Shown here: positions 27,152 to 36,001 of the stretch, one piece after another
Position numbering within the stretch: position 1 is the stretch's first letter
Layout: each line of letters opens with the position of its first letter
NCBI RefSeq assembly: GCF_030506305.1
Contig: NZ_CP119421.1
Span: 1,837,501 to 1,901,500 of the forward strand
Source of the DNA: Porifericola rhodea
GTDB lineage: Bacteria > Bacteroidota > Bacteroidia > Cytophagales > Cyclobacteriaceae
DNA: 64,000 bases
Direction: 5' to 3'
Position numbers and translations under genes: made by a program
Notes under the pieces: model-generated
Databases searched by the model: none
What the model was told of the DNA's origin: nothing
What the model saw: only the letters and a program-made list of their open reading frames with translations

Positions 27152-28963
27152 ATGCAGAGCATCAGAAATGTTGCGATTATCGCACACGTTGACCACGGTA
27201 AAACTACCCTGGTGGACAAAATAATTCATGCCTCTAAGGTATTGAGAGAAAATCAGGAAACAGACGATCTTATACTGGATAACAATGACCTGGAAAGAGA
27301 ACGGGGCATCACTATTGTGTCTAAAAATGTGTCTGTTCGCTATAAAGATGTAAAAATCAATATTATTGATACTCCTGGTCACGCCGACTTTGGAGGAGAG
27401 GTAGAACGTGTGCTAAAAATGGCTGATGGCGTGTTGCTGTTAGTGGATGCTTTTGAAGGACCTATGCCTCAGACTCGTTTTGTATTGAGCAAAGCCTTAG
27501 GCTTGGGCCTTAAGCCTATCGTAGTGGTTAATAAGGTAGATAAAGAAAACTGCCGCCCCGATGAGGTTCATGAAAGTGTATTTGATCTGATGTTTAATCT
27601 GGACGCCACCGAAGAGCAGCTGGATTTTGTGACCATGTACGGGTCGTCTAAACAGGGATGGATGTCAGAAGACTGGCAAAAACCTACTGATAGCATTCTT
27701 CCACTTCTGGATGCTATTGTAGACCATATACCTGAAGCCCCTCGCAGAGAAGGTGTTCCTCAGATGCAGATTACCTCGCTAGACTACTCGGCTTTTGTTG
27801 GTCGTATTGCCATTGGGCGTGTATATCAGGGTAAGCTGTCGGAAGGTGCTAACATGGGTATTTGTAAGCGTGATGGTAGCGTGAAAAAAGCCAAAATCAA
27901 AGAAATTCAATCTTTTGAAGGGCTGGGAAGAGTAAAAGTTTCAGAAGTAGAAAGCGGAGATATCTGTGCTATTGTAGGTCTGGACGATTTTGAGATTGGC
28001 GATACTCTTACCGATTACGACAATCCTGAGCCACTACCTCGTATTGCAATAGATGAGCCTACTATGAGTATGCTCTTTACTATTAATAACTCACCCTTCT
28101 ATGGTAAAGAGGGTAAATATGTTACTTCTCGCCACTTACGTGACAGGCTTTTTAAAGAAACGGAAAAGAACCTGGCACTAAAAATTCAGGAGACCAATAG
28201 CGAAGATAAGTTTCTAGTATACGGACGAGGTATTCTTCACTTGTCAGTACTGATAGAGACTATGCGCCGCGAAGGGTATGAGTTGCAAGTAGGCCAGCCT
28301 CAGGTATTGTTTAAAGAAATAGATGGTGTGCGTCATGAGCCGATAGAGCATTTGGTGGTAGATGTACCAGACGAATATGCAGGTAAGGTGATTGAGCTGG
28401 CTACTCAGCGTAAAGGTGAGCTTACGATTATGGAATCCAGAGGAGATGTACAACACCTGGAGTTTGATATTCCTGCACGTGGACTAATAGGTCTGCGTAG
28501 CAATGTGCTTACTTCTACTGCTGGTGAGGCAGTTATGAACCATAGATTTAAATCATATGAGCCTTTCAAGGGGACAATTCAAGGTAGATTAAGCGGATCA
28601 CTTATCTCTATGGACACTGGTGCAGGTACTGGTTACGCTATAGATAAGTTACAGGACAGAGGCGTGTTTTTCGTAGATCCGGGCGAAGATGTATATACCG
28701 GACAGGTTATTGGTGAGCACTCTAGAGGTAATGACCTGGTAGTTAACATTCTGAAAGGTAAAAAACTGACCAACATGCGTGCTGCTGGCTCAGATGATAA
28801 TACCAAAATTGCTCCTAAGAAAACTTTCTCGCTAGAAGAAGCTCTGGAGTACATTCAGAAAGACGAATACCTTGAGATTACGCCTAAAAACATCCGTATG
28901 CGTAAGATCTATCTGGATGAAAACGAGCGTAAGCGTATGGCCTCCAAGATGGAAGCACAATAG
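27152..28963 (+). CDS. typA: Translational GTPase BipA/TypA
   Basis: A 603-residue ribosome-associated GTPase. The G-domain is complete: G1 AHVDHGKTT near residue 10, G2 RERGITI, G3 DTPGHADFGGE, G4 VVNKVDKE. It is followed by domain II, domain III/V (EF-G-like) and the BipA C-terminal region, with PARGLIGLRS and a final RKIYLDENERKR. It binds 70S ribosomes and acts in 50S assembly and stress adaptation. The first motif is MQSIRNVAIIAHVDHGKTT, so the ATG at 27152 is the start. An intrinsic terminator lies 37 bases downstream. Confidence 0.96.
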   Translation: MQSIRNVAIIAHVDHGKTTLVDKIIHASKVLRENQETDDLILDNNDLERERGITIVSKNVSVRYKDVKINIIDTPGHADFGGEVERVLKMADGVLLLVDAFEGPMPQTRFVLSKALGLGLKPIVVVNKVDKENCRPDEVHESVFDLMFNLDATEEQLDFVTMYGSSKQGWMSEDWQKPTDSILPLLDAIVDHIPEAPRREGVPQMQITSLDYSAFVGRIAIGRVYQGKLSEGANMGICKRDGSVKKAKIKEIQSFEGLGRVKVSEVESGDICAIVGLDDFEIGDTLTDYDNPEPLPRIAIDEPTMSMLFTINNSPFYGKEGKYVTSRHLRDRLFKETEKNLALKIQETNSEDKFLVYGRGILHLSVLIETMRREGYELQVGQPQVLFKEIDGVRHEPIEHLVVDVPDEYAGKVIELATQRKGELTIMESRGDVQHLEFDIPARGLIGLRSNVLTSTAGEAVMNHRFKSYEPFKGTIQGRLSGSLISMDTGAGTGYAIDKLQDRGVFFVDPGEDVYTGQVIGEHSRGNDLVVNILKGKKLTNMRAAGSDDNTKIAPKKTFSLEEALEYIQKDEYLEITPKNIRMRKIYLDENERKRMASKMEAQ

Positions 28964-28999
28964 ATATAGAGAACTGTTTAGTTCTGCACTAATTATAGA

Positions 29000-29028
29000 A
29001 GCGTTGCCGTGAGGTAACGCTTTTTTTT
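29000..29028 (+). terminator. Intrinsic terminator after typA
   Basis: AGCGTTGCC (29000-29008) pairs with GGTAACGCT (29013-29021), one G-U included, followed by a T-run to 29028. It ends the typA transcript. Confidence 0.88.
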
Positions 29029-29227
29029 ATCATTTCAGTAAAGACTTGCAAGCCACCACAATGATATCTGCTGCAATAAGAGGTGTTCATACAATATTTT
29101 TTGGTTGTTGCTACAAATTATTTTATCAATACTGATACTAAAAACACGTGTAGAAACCGCCTGAAATGCGATTCTGGATGCATAAATCCTAAATAAACCT
29201 TAACTTGAAGGCTCAAAGTTTTTTAAT

Positions 29228-30127
29228 ATGCAAGCAACTACATATCAGACTGATCTTAAGCAGGCAAAGGATTTTTTATATGCGATAATCCGTGAGAGCG
29301 CAACGGCTGAAGGTCTAAAGTGGCTAGACCAGCAGACCCATAAACTGGAGCAGGAGTGGAACTACCGAACTTTCTATTTCTCTTTTAGCTCAGTGCCTCG
29401 TTTTTTGGGTAAAGCTACCATTACATATAGCAAAGCTACTCTCAGCCAGGCCAGAGAGCTCAGGTCAGGCTTCTCCCCTGAGGGTTGGGACCTGACTCAG
29501 CTTGTCCGCACCTACATTCTACTTTATCTACCCCACAATAATGAAGCGGAATATGCGCAAACGATAGATAGAATGTGCGAAACCGCCGATATGTATGAGC
29601 AGCAGGCTATCTATGCAGCACTGCCGCTGCTTCCTCACCCTAAAGCGCTCACCGGCCGTACAGCAGAGGGTATACGTACCAATATGACCAATGTATTTGA
29701 TGCAATAGCGCTGCAGAATCCCTACCCGGCAGATTATCTGGATCAGGAAGCCTGGAATCAGCTGCTTCTTAAAGCAGTATTTATGGGTAGGCCTTTGTAC
29801 AAAATAGATCGTGCTGACGAACGTGCCAACCCGGAGCTGGCGCGTATGTTGGTAGATTTTGCCCATGAACGCTGGGCCGCCCATAGGCAGATAAGCCCTG
29901 AAATCTGGCGGTTTGTAGCACCCTACCTGGGTGAGCAATACCTCTCAGAGCTTGAGAAATCAATCAAAGACGGACAACCGCTAGAGGTGGAAGCCGCGTT
30001 ACTGGCCTGTGCTCAAAATACTTACTCAGGAGGCAGAACCCTCTTGGAGCAGCACCCCGACTTTAGGCAGCGTATACAAAAAGGAGATATTAACTGGAAT
30101 AGCATAGGAGAGCGGTATAATGCCTAA
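29228..30127 (+). CDS. eboA: EboA, first gene of the ebo cluster
   Basis: The 299-residue protein is the EboA-type protein that heads the ebo (eustigmatophyte-Bacteroidetes operon) cluster. No catalytic motif is visible; it is helical and acidic, with conserved-looking blocks SREL-like ARELRSGFSPEGWDLTQLVR, YEQQAIYAALPLLPHP and a C-terminal LLACAQNTYSGGR. Its assignment rests mainly on position: the next five genes match eboB-eboF in order. Clusters of this kind are implicated in moving or modifying a small metabolite, for example the scytonemin precursor in cyanobacteria. It starts 200 bases after the typA terminator. Confidence 0.82.
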   Translation: MQATTYQTDLKQAKDFLYAIIRESATAEGLKWLDQQTHKLEQEWNYRTFYFSFSSVPRFLGKATITYSKATLSQARELRSGFSPEGWDLTQLVRTYILLYLPHNNEAEYAQTIDRMCETADMYEQQAIYAALPLLPHPKALTGRTAEGIRTNMTNVFDAIALQNPYPADYLDQEAWNQLLLKAVFMGRPLYKIDRADERANPELARMLVDFAHERWAAHRQISPEIWRFVAPYLGEQYLSELEKSIKDGQPLEVEAALLACAQNTYSGGRTLLEQHPDFRQRIQKGDINWNSIGERYNA

Positions 30128-30177
30128 TAGGGTATGCCAAAAAAAGTATCACAACATCCAAATTAACTTGTAGACTA

Positions 30178-31083
30178 ATGAAATTTATAGACCCCCATAT
30201 ACACGTAACTTCACGTACCACTGACGATTATGAGGCCATGCAGGCAGCAGGGATCGTAGCTATTATTGAACCAGCATTCTGGCTGGGCCAGCCTCGTACC
30301 AAAGTAGGAAGTTTTCAGGACTATTTTAATAGTCTGGTAGGTTTTGAGCGATTTAGAGCCAGTCAGTTTGGTATTAAGCATTATTGCACGATTGGCCTTA
30401 ACTCTAAAGAGGCTAACAATGAGCGACTGGCAGAGCAGGTAATGGAACTACTCCCCCTTTATGTAGGAAAAGAAGGGGTAGTAGCCGTTGGAGAAATTGG
30501 CTATGATGACCAGACGCCCGCCGAAGATAAATATTATCGTATGCAGCTGGAACTGGCCAAAGAAGTAGACATGCCAGTAATGATACATACCCCCCATCGG
30601 GACAAAAAAAGAGGCACTACCCGGAGTATGGATGTTTGTATAGAGCATGGCCTTAAGCCAGAAATGGTTGTAGTAGACCATAATAATGAAGAAACAGTGC
30701 AGGAAGTGCTAGACAGAGGATTCTGGGCTGCTTTTACCATTTACCCTCATACCAAAATGGGTAGCGAGCGTATGGTAGATATTGTTAAGCAGTATGGCCC
30801 AGAGCGTATCATTGTGGATAGTGCAGCAGATTGGGGAGTAAGCGATCCCCTTGCGGTACCCAAAACCGCTAAGCTTATGTTAGATAAAGGTATACCAGAG
30901 GAGCATGTGCATCAGGTGTGTTATCAGAATGCTTTGGCTGCCTATAGCCAAAGTGGACAGATGAAAGAGAGTGACTGGGAAGATGTAGCCATAGACCAAC
31001 GTGAAAAGTACTCTGGCAACAGCGTACTTCGCGGGGGGCAGACGCCTAAAGTTAAAGGGTCTTCTGACATTGTAGAGAACTAA
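30178..31083 (+). CDS. eboB: EboB, TatD-family metal-dependent hydrolase
   Basis: A 301-residue TIM-barrel hydrolase. Metal ligands are visible: DPHIH (residues 5-9), GEIGYDD in the middle, MIHTPH, VVVDHNN and a late VDSAADWG. TatD relatives hydrolyse DNA or small metabolites; in the ebo set the substrate is unknown. It follows eboA by 50 bases. The spacer to eboC contains a hairpin with a T-tract (31111-31135), which may end or attenuate the eboA-eboB transcript. Confidence 0.88.
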   Translation: MKFIDPHIHVTSRTTDDYEAMQAAGIVAIIEPAFWLGQPRTKVGSFQDYFNSLVGFERFRASQFGIKHYCTIGLNSKEANNERLAEQVMELLPLYVGKEGVVAVGEIGYDDQTPAEDKYYRMQLELAKEVDMPVMIHTPHRDKKRGTTRSMDVCIEHGLKPEMVVVDHNNEETVQEVLDRGFWAAFTIYPHTKMGSERMVDIVKQYGPERIIVDSAADWGVSDPLAVPKTAKLMLDKGIPEEHVHQVCYQNALAAYSQSGQMKESDWEDVAIDQREKYSGNSVLRGGQTPKVKGSSDIVEN

Positions 31084-31110
31084 TATTTATTCATACATTC
31101 AACAGCGCAG

Positions 31111-31135
31111 AGACGACCCTAAGAGGTCGTCTTTC
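31111..31135 (+). terminator. Hairpin in the eboB-eboC spacer
   Basis: AGACGACC (31111-31118) pairs with GGTCGTCT (31125-31132) with a six-base loop, followed by TTCTT. This resembles an intrinsic terminator, though the T-tract is short, so partial readthrough would be expected. Confidence 0.6.
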
Positions 31136-31165
31136 TTGTATATGCACTAAAAGATTATTCTAGGT

Positions 31166-32059
31166 ATGAAAAAAATTGTAGCGCACCTTAAACTGATGCG
31201 TCCGGCCAACGTCATAACTGCCGTTGCAGATATCATGGCTGGCTTTGCGGCATCCGGCTTGGCGGTGCAATGGATAGATAATGCAGCACATGCAGAAATC
31301 CTAATGTGGCTGGTGTTGGCTACTATAGGTCTTTATGCCGGCGGAGTTGTATTTAACGATGTGTTTGATGCCGAACTAGATCGCGTAGAACGCCCGGAGC
31401 GGCCAATTCCTAGCGGAGAGGCAAGTTTGTTAAGTGCCAGCCTTATAGGTGGGCTGCTTCTTGTGTTAGGTATATTATCGGCCTGGATGGTATCTCACAT
31501 AAGTATGGTCATAGCCATACTGGTAGCTGCCTGCGCCATACTCTACAATGCCTGGGGCAAGCATCAAAAAAACTTTGGCCCGGTAAATATGGGGCTGTGC
31601 CGCGGCGGAAATCTGCTATTAGGAGTTAGTGCCGTACCGGCTACCCTAACCCACGTTTGGTATATCAGCCTTATTCCCATTGTATACATTGCTGCTATTA
31701 CTATGATTAGCCGTGGCGAAGTACATGGAGGAGATCGTAGCACTATGCGCTGGGCAGGGGTAATGTATGCTATAATCATAGTAGCAATATTAATATTAGC
31801 CTGGGTGTTTTATGAGGCTTACTGGCAGGTGCTGCCATTTCTAGCATTGCTAATTTATTTTATCTACCCTCCCTTGGTAAAAGCGATGAAAAGCCCCGAA
31901 CCCAGCATTATAGGCATGGCAGTAAAAGCAGGAGTTCTCTCTCTTATAGTTTTAGATGCCGCACTGGCCACTGCTTTTGCGGGTTGGCTATATGGCTTCG
32001 TCATCATACTATTATTTCCAGTATCGCGTTGGGTAGCCAAGGCTTTTGCGGTTACCTAA
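31166..32059 (+). CDS. eboC: EboC, UbiA-family prenyltransferase
   Basis: A 297-residue integral membrane enzyme with about seven to nine helices. The first Asp-rich motif is NDVFDAELDRVERPERPIPSGEA (NDxxD type, residues about 66-88); the second is the loop around HGGDRSTMRWAG. UbiA enzymes move a polyprenyl or other isoprenoid chain onto an aromatic acceptor or a similar polar head. In the ebo cluster the substrate is not known; prenylation of a quinol-like or cyclitol-like product is inferred. It begins 82 bases after eboB. Confidence 0.9.
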   Translation: MKKIVAHLKLMRPANVITAVADIMAGFAASGLAVQWIDNAAHAEILMWLVLATIGLYAGGVVFNDVFDAELDRVERPERPIPSGEASLLSASLIGGLLLVLGILSAWMVSHISMVIAILVAACAILYNAWGKHQKNFGPVNMGLCRGGNLLLGVSAVPATLTHVWYISLIPIVYIAAITMISRGEVHGGDRSTMRWAGVMYAIIIVAILILAWVFYEAYWQVLPFLALLIYFIYPPLVKAMKSPEPSIIGMAVKAGVLSLIVLDAALATAFAGWLYGFVIILLFPVSRWVAKAFAVT

Positions 32060-32098
32060 ACATCAATAACTCAGGCACTTTTTGTAAAGAATCTCAGT

Positions 32099-32106
32099 TA
32101 CTTTTG
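32099..32106 (+). promoter_or_regulatory. Internal Bacteroidota -7 element (TACTTTTG) before eboD
   Basis: TACTTTTG matches TAnnTTTG in the 95-base gap between eboC and eboD, so eboD-E-F may have a second promoter. No well-spaced -33 TTTG is seen. Confidence 0.4.
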
Positions 32107-32154
32107 TAGTATAACTATTATCTTGCAATCTAGCTTCCAGAATAATTTGATCTC

Positions 32155-33300
32155 ATGAAATCTATACGTCAGTCTTTTAGTGTTCCATTTGAATATCAGG
32201 TCCTATTTACTAATCAACTTTTTCATACTACCAATAGCCTGCTGGCAGATCTGCTTAAAAGTGAGCAGAAACCTAAGGTGTACTACGTAATAGATAATGG
32301 TGTAAGTGAGGCCCACCCGAAGCTATTGCAAGAGATCAAAGCACACGCTACGTATTTTAAAGAAGTTTATACCCTTTGTGCTGACCCGCTAATAATCCCA
32401 GGAGGAGAGCAGGCAAAAAACAATACAGACTATTTGCAGCAAATTGTAGAGGCTACACATTTGTATGGAATAGACCGCCACTCCTACATCATTGCCGTAG
32501 GGGGTGGGGCAATACTAGACCTGGTGGGCTTTGCCGCGGCCGTATCGCACCGGGGTATACGCCATATCAGAATACCTACTACCGTACTTTCTCAGAACGA
32601 CTCAGGAGTAGGCGTTAAGAACGGAATCAATTACTTCGGCAAAAAAAATTATCTGGGTAGCTTTGCGCCACCATTTGCGGTAATCAACGATCTGGACTTT
32701 TTAGCTACCCTGGATGAGCGCGACTGGCGTGCAGGTATCTCTGAAGCTATTAAAGTTGCCCTGATAAAGGATGCAGCCTTTTTTGAGAAGATGGAAAAAG
32801 ATGCAGAAGCTCTGGCAAGACGTGAGTCTCAACCTATGCAGGAGCTGATTTACCGCTGCGCGGAGATGCACTTAGAGCACATTTCCGGAGGCGATCCTTT
32901 TGAAATGGGATCTTCTCGCCCGCTTGATTTTGGACACTGGGCTGCCCATAAACTGGAACAACTTACCCAGTACGAGCTTCGTCATGGAGAAGCAGTAGCC
33001 ATAGGCATAGCGCTGGATGTTACTTATTCCTATCTTAAAGGTATGATAACCGAAGCTGAACTATTAAGAGTAATACAACTTATTAAAGCTTTGGGCTTTA
33101 AATTGTATGTGCCCCAGATGGAGCAGGACGAAATTCTGAAGGGTTTGCAGGAGTTTAGAGAGCATCTGGGGGGTAGGCTGACCATTATGTTGCTAGAAAA
33201 AATTGGCAAAGGAGTAGAAGTACACGAAATGGATACTAAACTCATTCAGCAAGCCGTTAATCGCCTGGAGGTATTTGAAGAGACCGACCAAATCGTATAA
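32155..33300 (+). CDS. eboD: EboD, 3-dehydroquinate synthase-like sugar phosphate cyclase
   Basis: A 381-residue member of the dehydroquinate synthase family. Cofactor and metal-binding blocks are clear: PGGEQAK, AVGGGAILDLVGFAAA, RIPTTVLSQNDSGVGVKNGIN, and the Zn-site DFGHWAAHKLE and RHGEAVAIG. True AroB, a shikimate-pathway enzyme, is similar, but gene context argues for a specialised cyclase acting on a sugar phosphate. Product is unknown. It is the start of a tight eboD-eboE-eboF unit (24-base gap to eboE). Confidence 0.88.
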   Translation: MKSIRQSFSVPFEYQVLFTNQLFHTTNSLLADLLKSEQKPKVYYVIDNGVSEAHPKLLQEIKAHATYFKEVYTLCADPLIIPGGEQAKNNTDYLQQIVEATHLYGIDRHSYIIAVGGGAILDLVGFAAAVSHRGIRHIRIPTTVLSQNDSGVGVKNGINYFGKKNYLGSFAPPFAVINDLDFLATLDERDWRAGISEAIKVALIKDAAFFEKMEKDAEALARRESQPMQELIYRCAEMHLEHISGGDPFEMGSSRPLDFGHWAAHKLEQLTQYELRHGEAVAIGIALDVTYSYLKGMITEAELLRVIQLIKALGFKLYVPQMEQDEILKGLQEFREHLGGRLTIMLLEKIGKGVEVHEMDTKLIQQAVNRLEVFEETDQIV

Positions 33301-33324
33301 TTTTTTTTGTTTTAAGACCTTTTC

Positions 33325-34536
33325 ATGAAACTCAATCAGGAGTACCAGCTAACCTATTGTACTAATATTCATCCTGGAGAAGACTGGGATAGCGTCATGC
33401 AGACGCTAGATATCTATGTTCCAAGTATCAAGCAAGCCTTATCTCCCGATCAGCCTTTTGGCATTGGGCTACGCTTATCCCGTCAGGCTGCGGATCAGCT
33501 CAGAAACGCTCACAATCTGGTAGTGTTTAAAAACTGGTTAGCCGTAAACAACTGCTATGTATTTACTATGAACGGCTTTCCTTACGGGGGCTTTCACAGG
33601 CAGCGGGTTAAAGATGATGTACATCAGCCCGACTGGACTACTCCAGAGCGATATGAATATACCCATACGCTATTTGAGCTGCTCACTGAGTTGCTACCTG
33701 AAGGGATGGATGGAGGCATATCAACATCTCCTGTTTCTTACAAACACTGGCATCAGGGTACTGAGGTTGTACAGGAAGTAATGATAAAAGGAGTAAAGAA
33801 TATTTGCCAGATCGCATGGCAGCTACACCAGATCAAAGCCAACACCGGCAAATTTCTTCACCTGGATATTGAGCCCGAGCCAGATGGTTTGCTGGAAGAC
33901 ACTCAGACTACCCTGGCTTTTTATAATGATTATTTACTACCTCAGGGTACAGCCTGGCTTACGCAAAATCATAATTTGAGTAAAGAAGATGCGGAAGAGT
34001 GCCTGAGAGACCATATTCGTGTATGCTATGATGTTTGCCATTTTGCAGTTATGTACGAAGAGCCGGAACAGGTACTTCAGCAGTTGCAAGCAGCAGATAT
34101 ACGCATAGGCAAGGTACAGATTAGTGCTGCGCTAAAAACACAGTTTCCCGATGGAGATCGCTCACTTAAAGAAGCGGCCTTTCAACAGTTCAAAGAATCT
34201 ACCTACCTGCATCAGGTAGCTGCCTTGGACCAAAGTGGTAAACGCAAGCAATACCCCGACCTTCCCGAAGCACTGGAAGAAATTCATCAAGCGGAAATTA
34301 AAGAGTGGAGGACACATTTCCATGTGCCTATATTTTTAGAAAGCTACGGCGAATTGCAGTCCACTCAGGATGACGTAGTAAAAACGCTTAACCACCTAAA
34401 AACAAATCATATTACTAACCATCTGGAAGTAGAAACATATACCTGGGAGGTGCTGCCTGAAGATATTCGTATAGAATTGGCAGAGTCTATCGCTCGTGAG
34501 CTTTACTGGGTAAGACAAAACTTTGTGCAGGCATGA
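33325..34536 (+). CDS. eboE: EboE, metabolite-traffic TIM-barrel protein
   Basis: A 403-residue protein with the fold of xylose isomerase-like TIM barrels. It starts with LTYCTNIHPGEDWDSVM, contains FTMNGFPYGGFH, HLDIEPEPDGLLEDT and the metal-site-like CYDVCHFAVMYEEPEQVL and VQISAALK. The EP-rich block with three acidic residues is expected to hold a divalent metal. In the ebo cluster this gene is called a metabolite traffic protein because the cyanobacterial version is needed to export a precursor; catalysis is not established. Its stop overlaps eboF by four bases, so translation is coupled. Confidence 0.88.
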   Translation: MKLNQEYQLTYCTNIHPGEDWDSVMQTLDIYVPSIKQALSPDQPFGIGLRLSRQAADQLRNAHNLVVFKNWLAVNNCYVFTMNGFPYGGFHRQRVKDDVHQPDWTTPERYEYTHTLFELLTELLPEGMDGGISTSPVSYKHWHQGTEVVQEVMIKGVKNICQIAWQLHQIKANTGKFLHLDIEPEPDGLLEDTQTTLAFYNDYLLPQGTAWLTQNHNLSKEDAEECLRDHIRVCYDVCHFAVMYEEPEQVLQQLQAADIRIGKVQISAALKTQFPDGDRSLKEAAFQQFKESTYLHQVAALDQSGKRKQYPDLPEALEEIHQAEIKEWRTHFHVPIFLESYGELQSTQDDVVKTLNHLKTNHITNHLEVETYTWEVLPEDIRIELAESIARELYWVRQNFVQA

Positions 34537-35906
34537 AGAAGACAGTTGTAATAGACGTAGTGGCTCTCTCTCCCCGCCTGATCGGAGAACATACTCCTTT
34601 TCTGAAAGAGTGGAGAGACAAAGGTAAGCAGATATCTATAGACCCTGTACTACCGGCAGTAACTTGTAGTGCTCAATATACCTACCTGACCGGCAAACAC
34701 CCTAGCGATCATGGTATCGTCGGAAATGGCTGGTATTTTCGTGATGAGTGCGAAATCAAGCTTTGGCGGCAGTCAAACCATCTGGTACAGGCTACAAAAA
34801 TCTGGGAAGAGGCTAAAAAAGCAGATCCTGGTTTTACCTGCGCTAATATGTTTTGGTGGTACAATATGTACTCCAGTGCAGACTACTCTGTAACTCCACG
34901 CCCGCTTTATCCTTCCGATGGACGAAAGCTGCCTGATGTGTACTCTCAACCTATGGACTTGCGCGACAGGCTGCAGAGTGAACTTGGCCAGTTTCCGCTA
35001 TTTGAATTCTGGGGCCCCAATGCTAACATCAATTCTACCCGCTGGATAGCTAATGCTTCAAAAAAAGTAGAAGAGTGGCACAATCCTACACTTACACTTA
35101 TCTACCTTCCACATCTGGACTATAACCTTCAGCGCTGTGGCATAGACTTTAGCAAAATTGCTAAAGACCTTAAAGAGATAGATGAAGTATGCAAAGATCT
35201 GATAACTTTTTATGAAGCCAGAGGAGCCGAAGTGGTGTTGCTTTCAGAGTATGGGATTACCGATGTAAACCACCCTGTACACATTAACCGGGCTTTGCGT
35301 AAAGAGGGCTATATCGCTATTAAAGAAGAGCTGGGGCTGGAGCGTTTGGATGCAGGAGCCAGCCGTGCATTTGCGGTAGCCGACCACCAGTTGGCCCACG
35401 TATACGTGAACGACAAGAGCATACTTTCGCAGGTCAAAAAGCTGCTGGAAAAATTACCAGGTATACAGCATGTATTGGATGAGGAAGGGAAAAAGCAGTT
35501 TCATATTAACCACGAAAGAGCGGGAGACCTGGTAGCAGTTGCCGATAAAGATTCATGGTTTACGTATTACTATTGGCTAGACGATAATAAAGCTCCTGAC
35601 TTTGCCCGTACGGTAGATATTCACCAAAAGCCAGGCTACGATCCGGTAGAAGTATTTGCCGATCCAAATATTAAGTTTTTAAAGGCTAAGGTAGGTATGA
35701 AGCTACTAAAGAAAAAGCTGGGGTTTCGCTACTTAATGGATGTTATCCCGCTGGATGCCACACTGGTTAAAGGTGCCCATGGTCGTATTCCGGAGTCTGT
35801 AGAAGATCGCCCATTACTAATAAGCCAGAACAAAAATCTGCTTCCGGAGGCAAATATAGCACCAACTCATGTGTACGAATTAATCAAACACCATTTAGGG
35901 TTTTAG
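34533..35906 (+). CDS. eboF: EboF, nucleotide pyrophosphatase/phosphodiesterase-like enzyme
   Basis: A 457-residue member of the alkaline phosphatase superfamily, nucleotide pyrophosphatase/phosphodiesterase branch. The nucleophile Thr is in LPAVTCSAQYTYLTG near residue 49, LTLIYLPHLDYNLQRCG gives metal-binding Asp and His, and LLSEYGITDVNHPVH plus a late KGAHGRIP complete the two-metal site. No signal peptide is seen, so it is cytoplasmic. It would cleave a phosphodiester or pyrophosphate in the ebo product. The ATGA overlap with eboE means coupled translation; it is the last of the six genes. Confidence 0.88.
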   Translation: MKKTVVIDVVALSPRLIGEHTPFLKEWRDKGKQISIDPVLPAVTCSAQYTYLTGKHPSDHGIVGNGWYFRDECEIKLWRQSNHLVQATKIWEEAKKADPGFTCANMFWWYNMYSSADYSVTPRPLYPSDGRKLPDVYSQPMDLRDRLQSELGQFPLFEFWGPNANINSTRWIANASKKVEEWHNPTLTLIYLPHLDYNLQRCGIDFSKIAKDLKEIDEVCKDLITFYEARGAEVVLLSEYGITDVNHPVHINRALRKEGYIAIKEELGLERLDAGASRAFAVADHQLAHVYVNDKSILSQVKKLLEKLPGIQHVLDEEGKKQFHINHERAGDLVAVADKDSWFTYYYWLDDNKAPDFARTVDIHQKPGYDPVEVFADPNIKFLKAKVGMKLLKKKLGFRYLMDVIPLDATLVKGAHGRIPESVEDRPLLISQNKNLLPEANIAPTHVYELIKHHLGF

Positions 35907-35936
35907 TAGCTTTCTCATTTGAAGTTTGGCTTTTCT

Positions 35937-35944
35937 TACGTTTG
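35937..35944 (+). promoter_or_regulatory. Bacteroidota -7 element (TACGTTTG) for the epimerase gene
   Basis: TACGTTTG matches TAnnTTTG in the gap after eboF, so the following epimerase gene can be transcribed separately from the ebo cluster. Predicted start is near 35950. Confidence 0.45.
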
Positions 35945-36001
35945 CGTGTTTTGAGCTGAGATTAGTTTTCACATCAGGGGCAAATGCTGTTTTTTCAGGC
36001 C

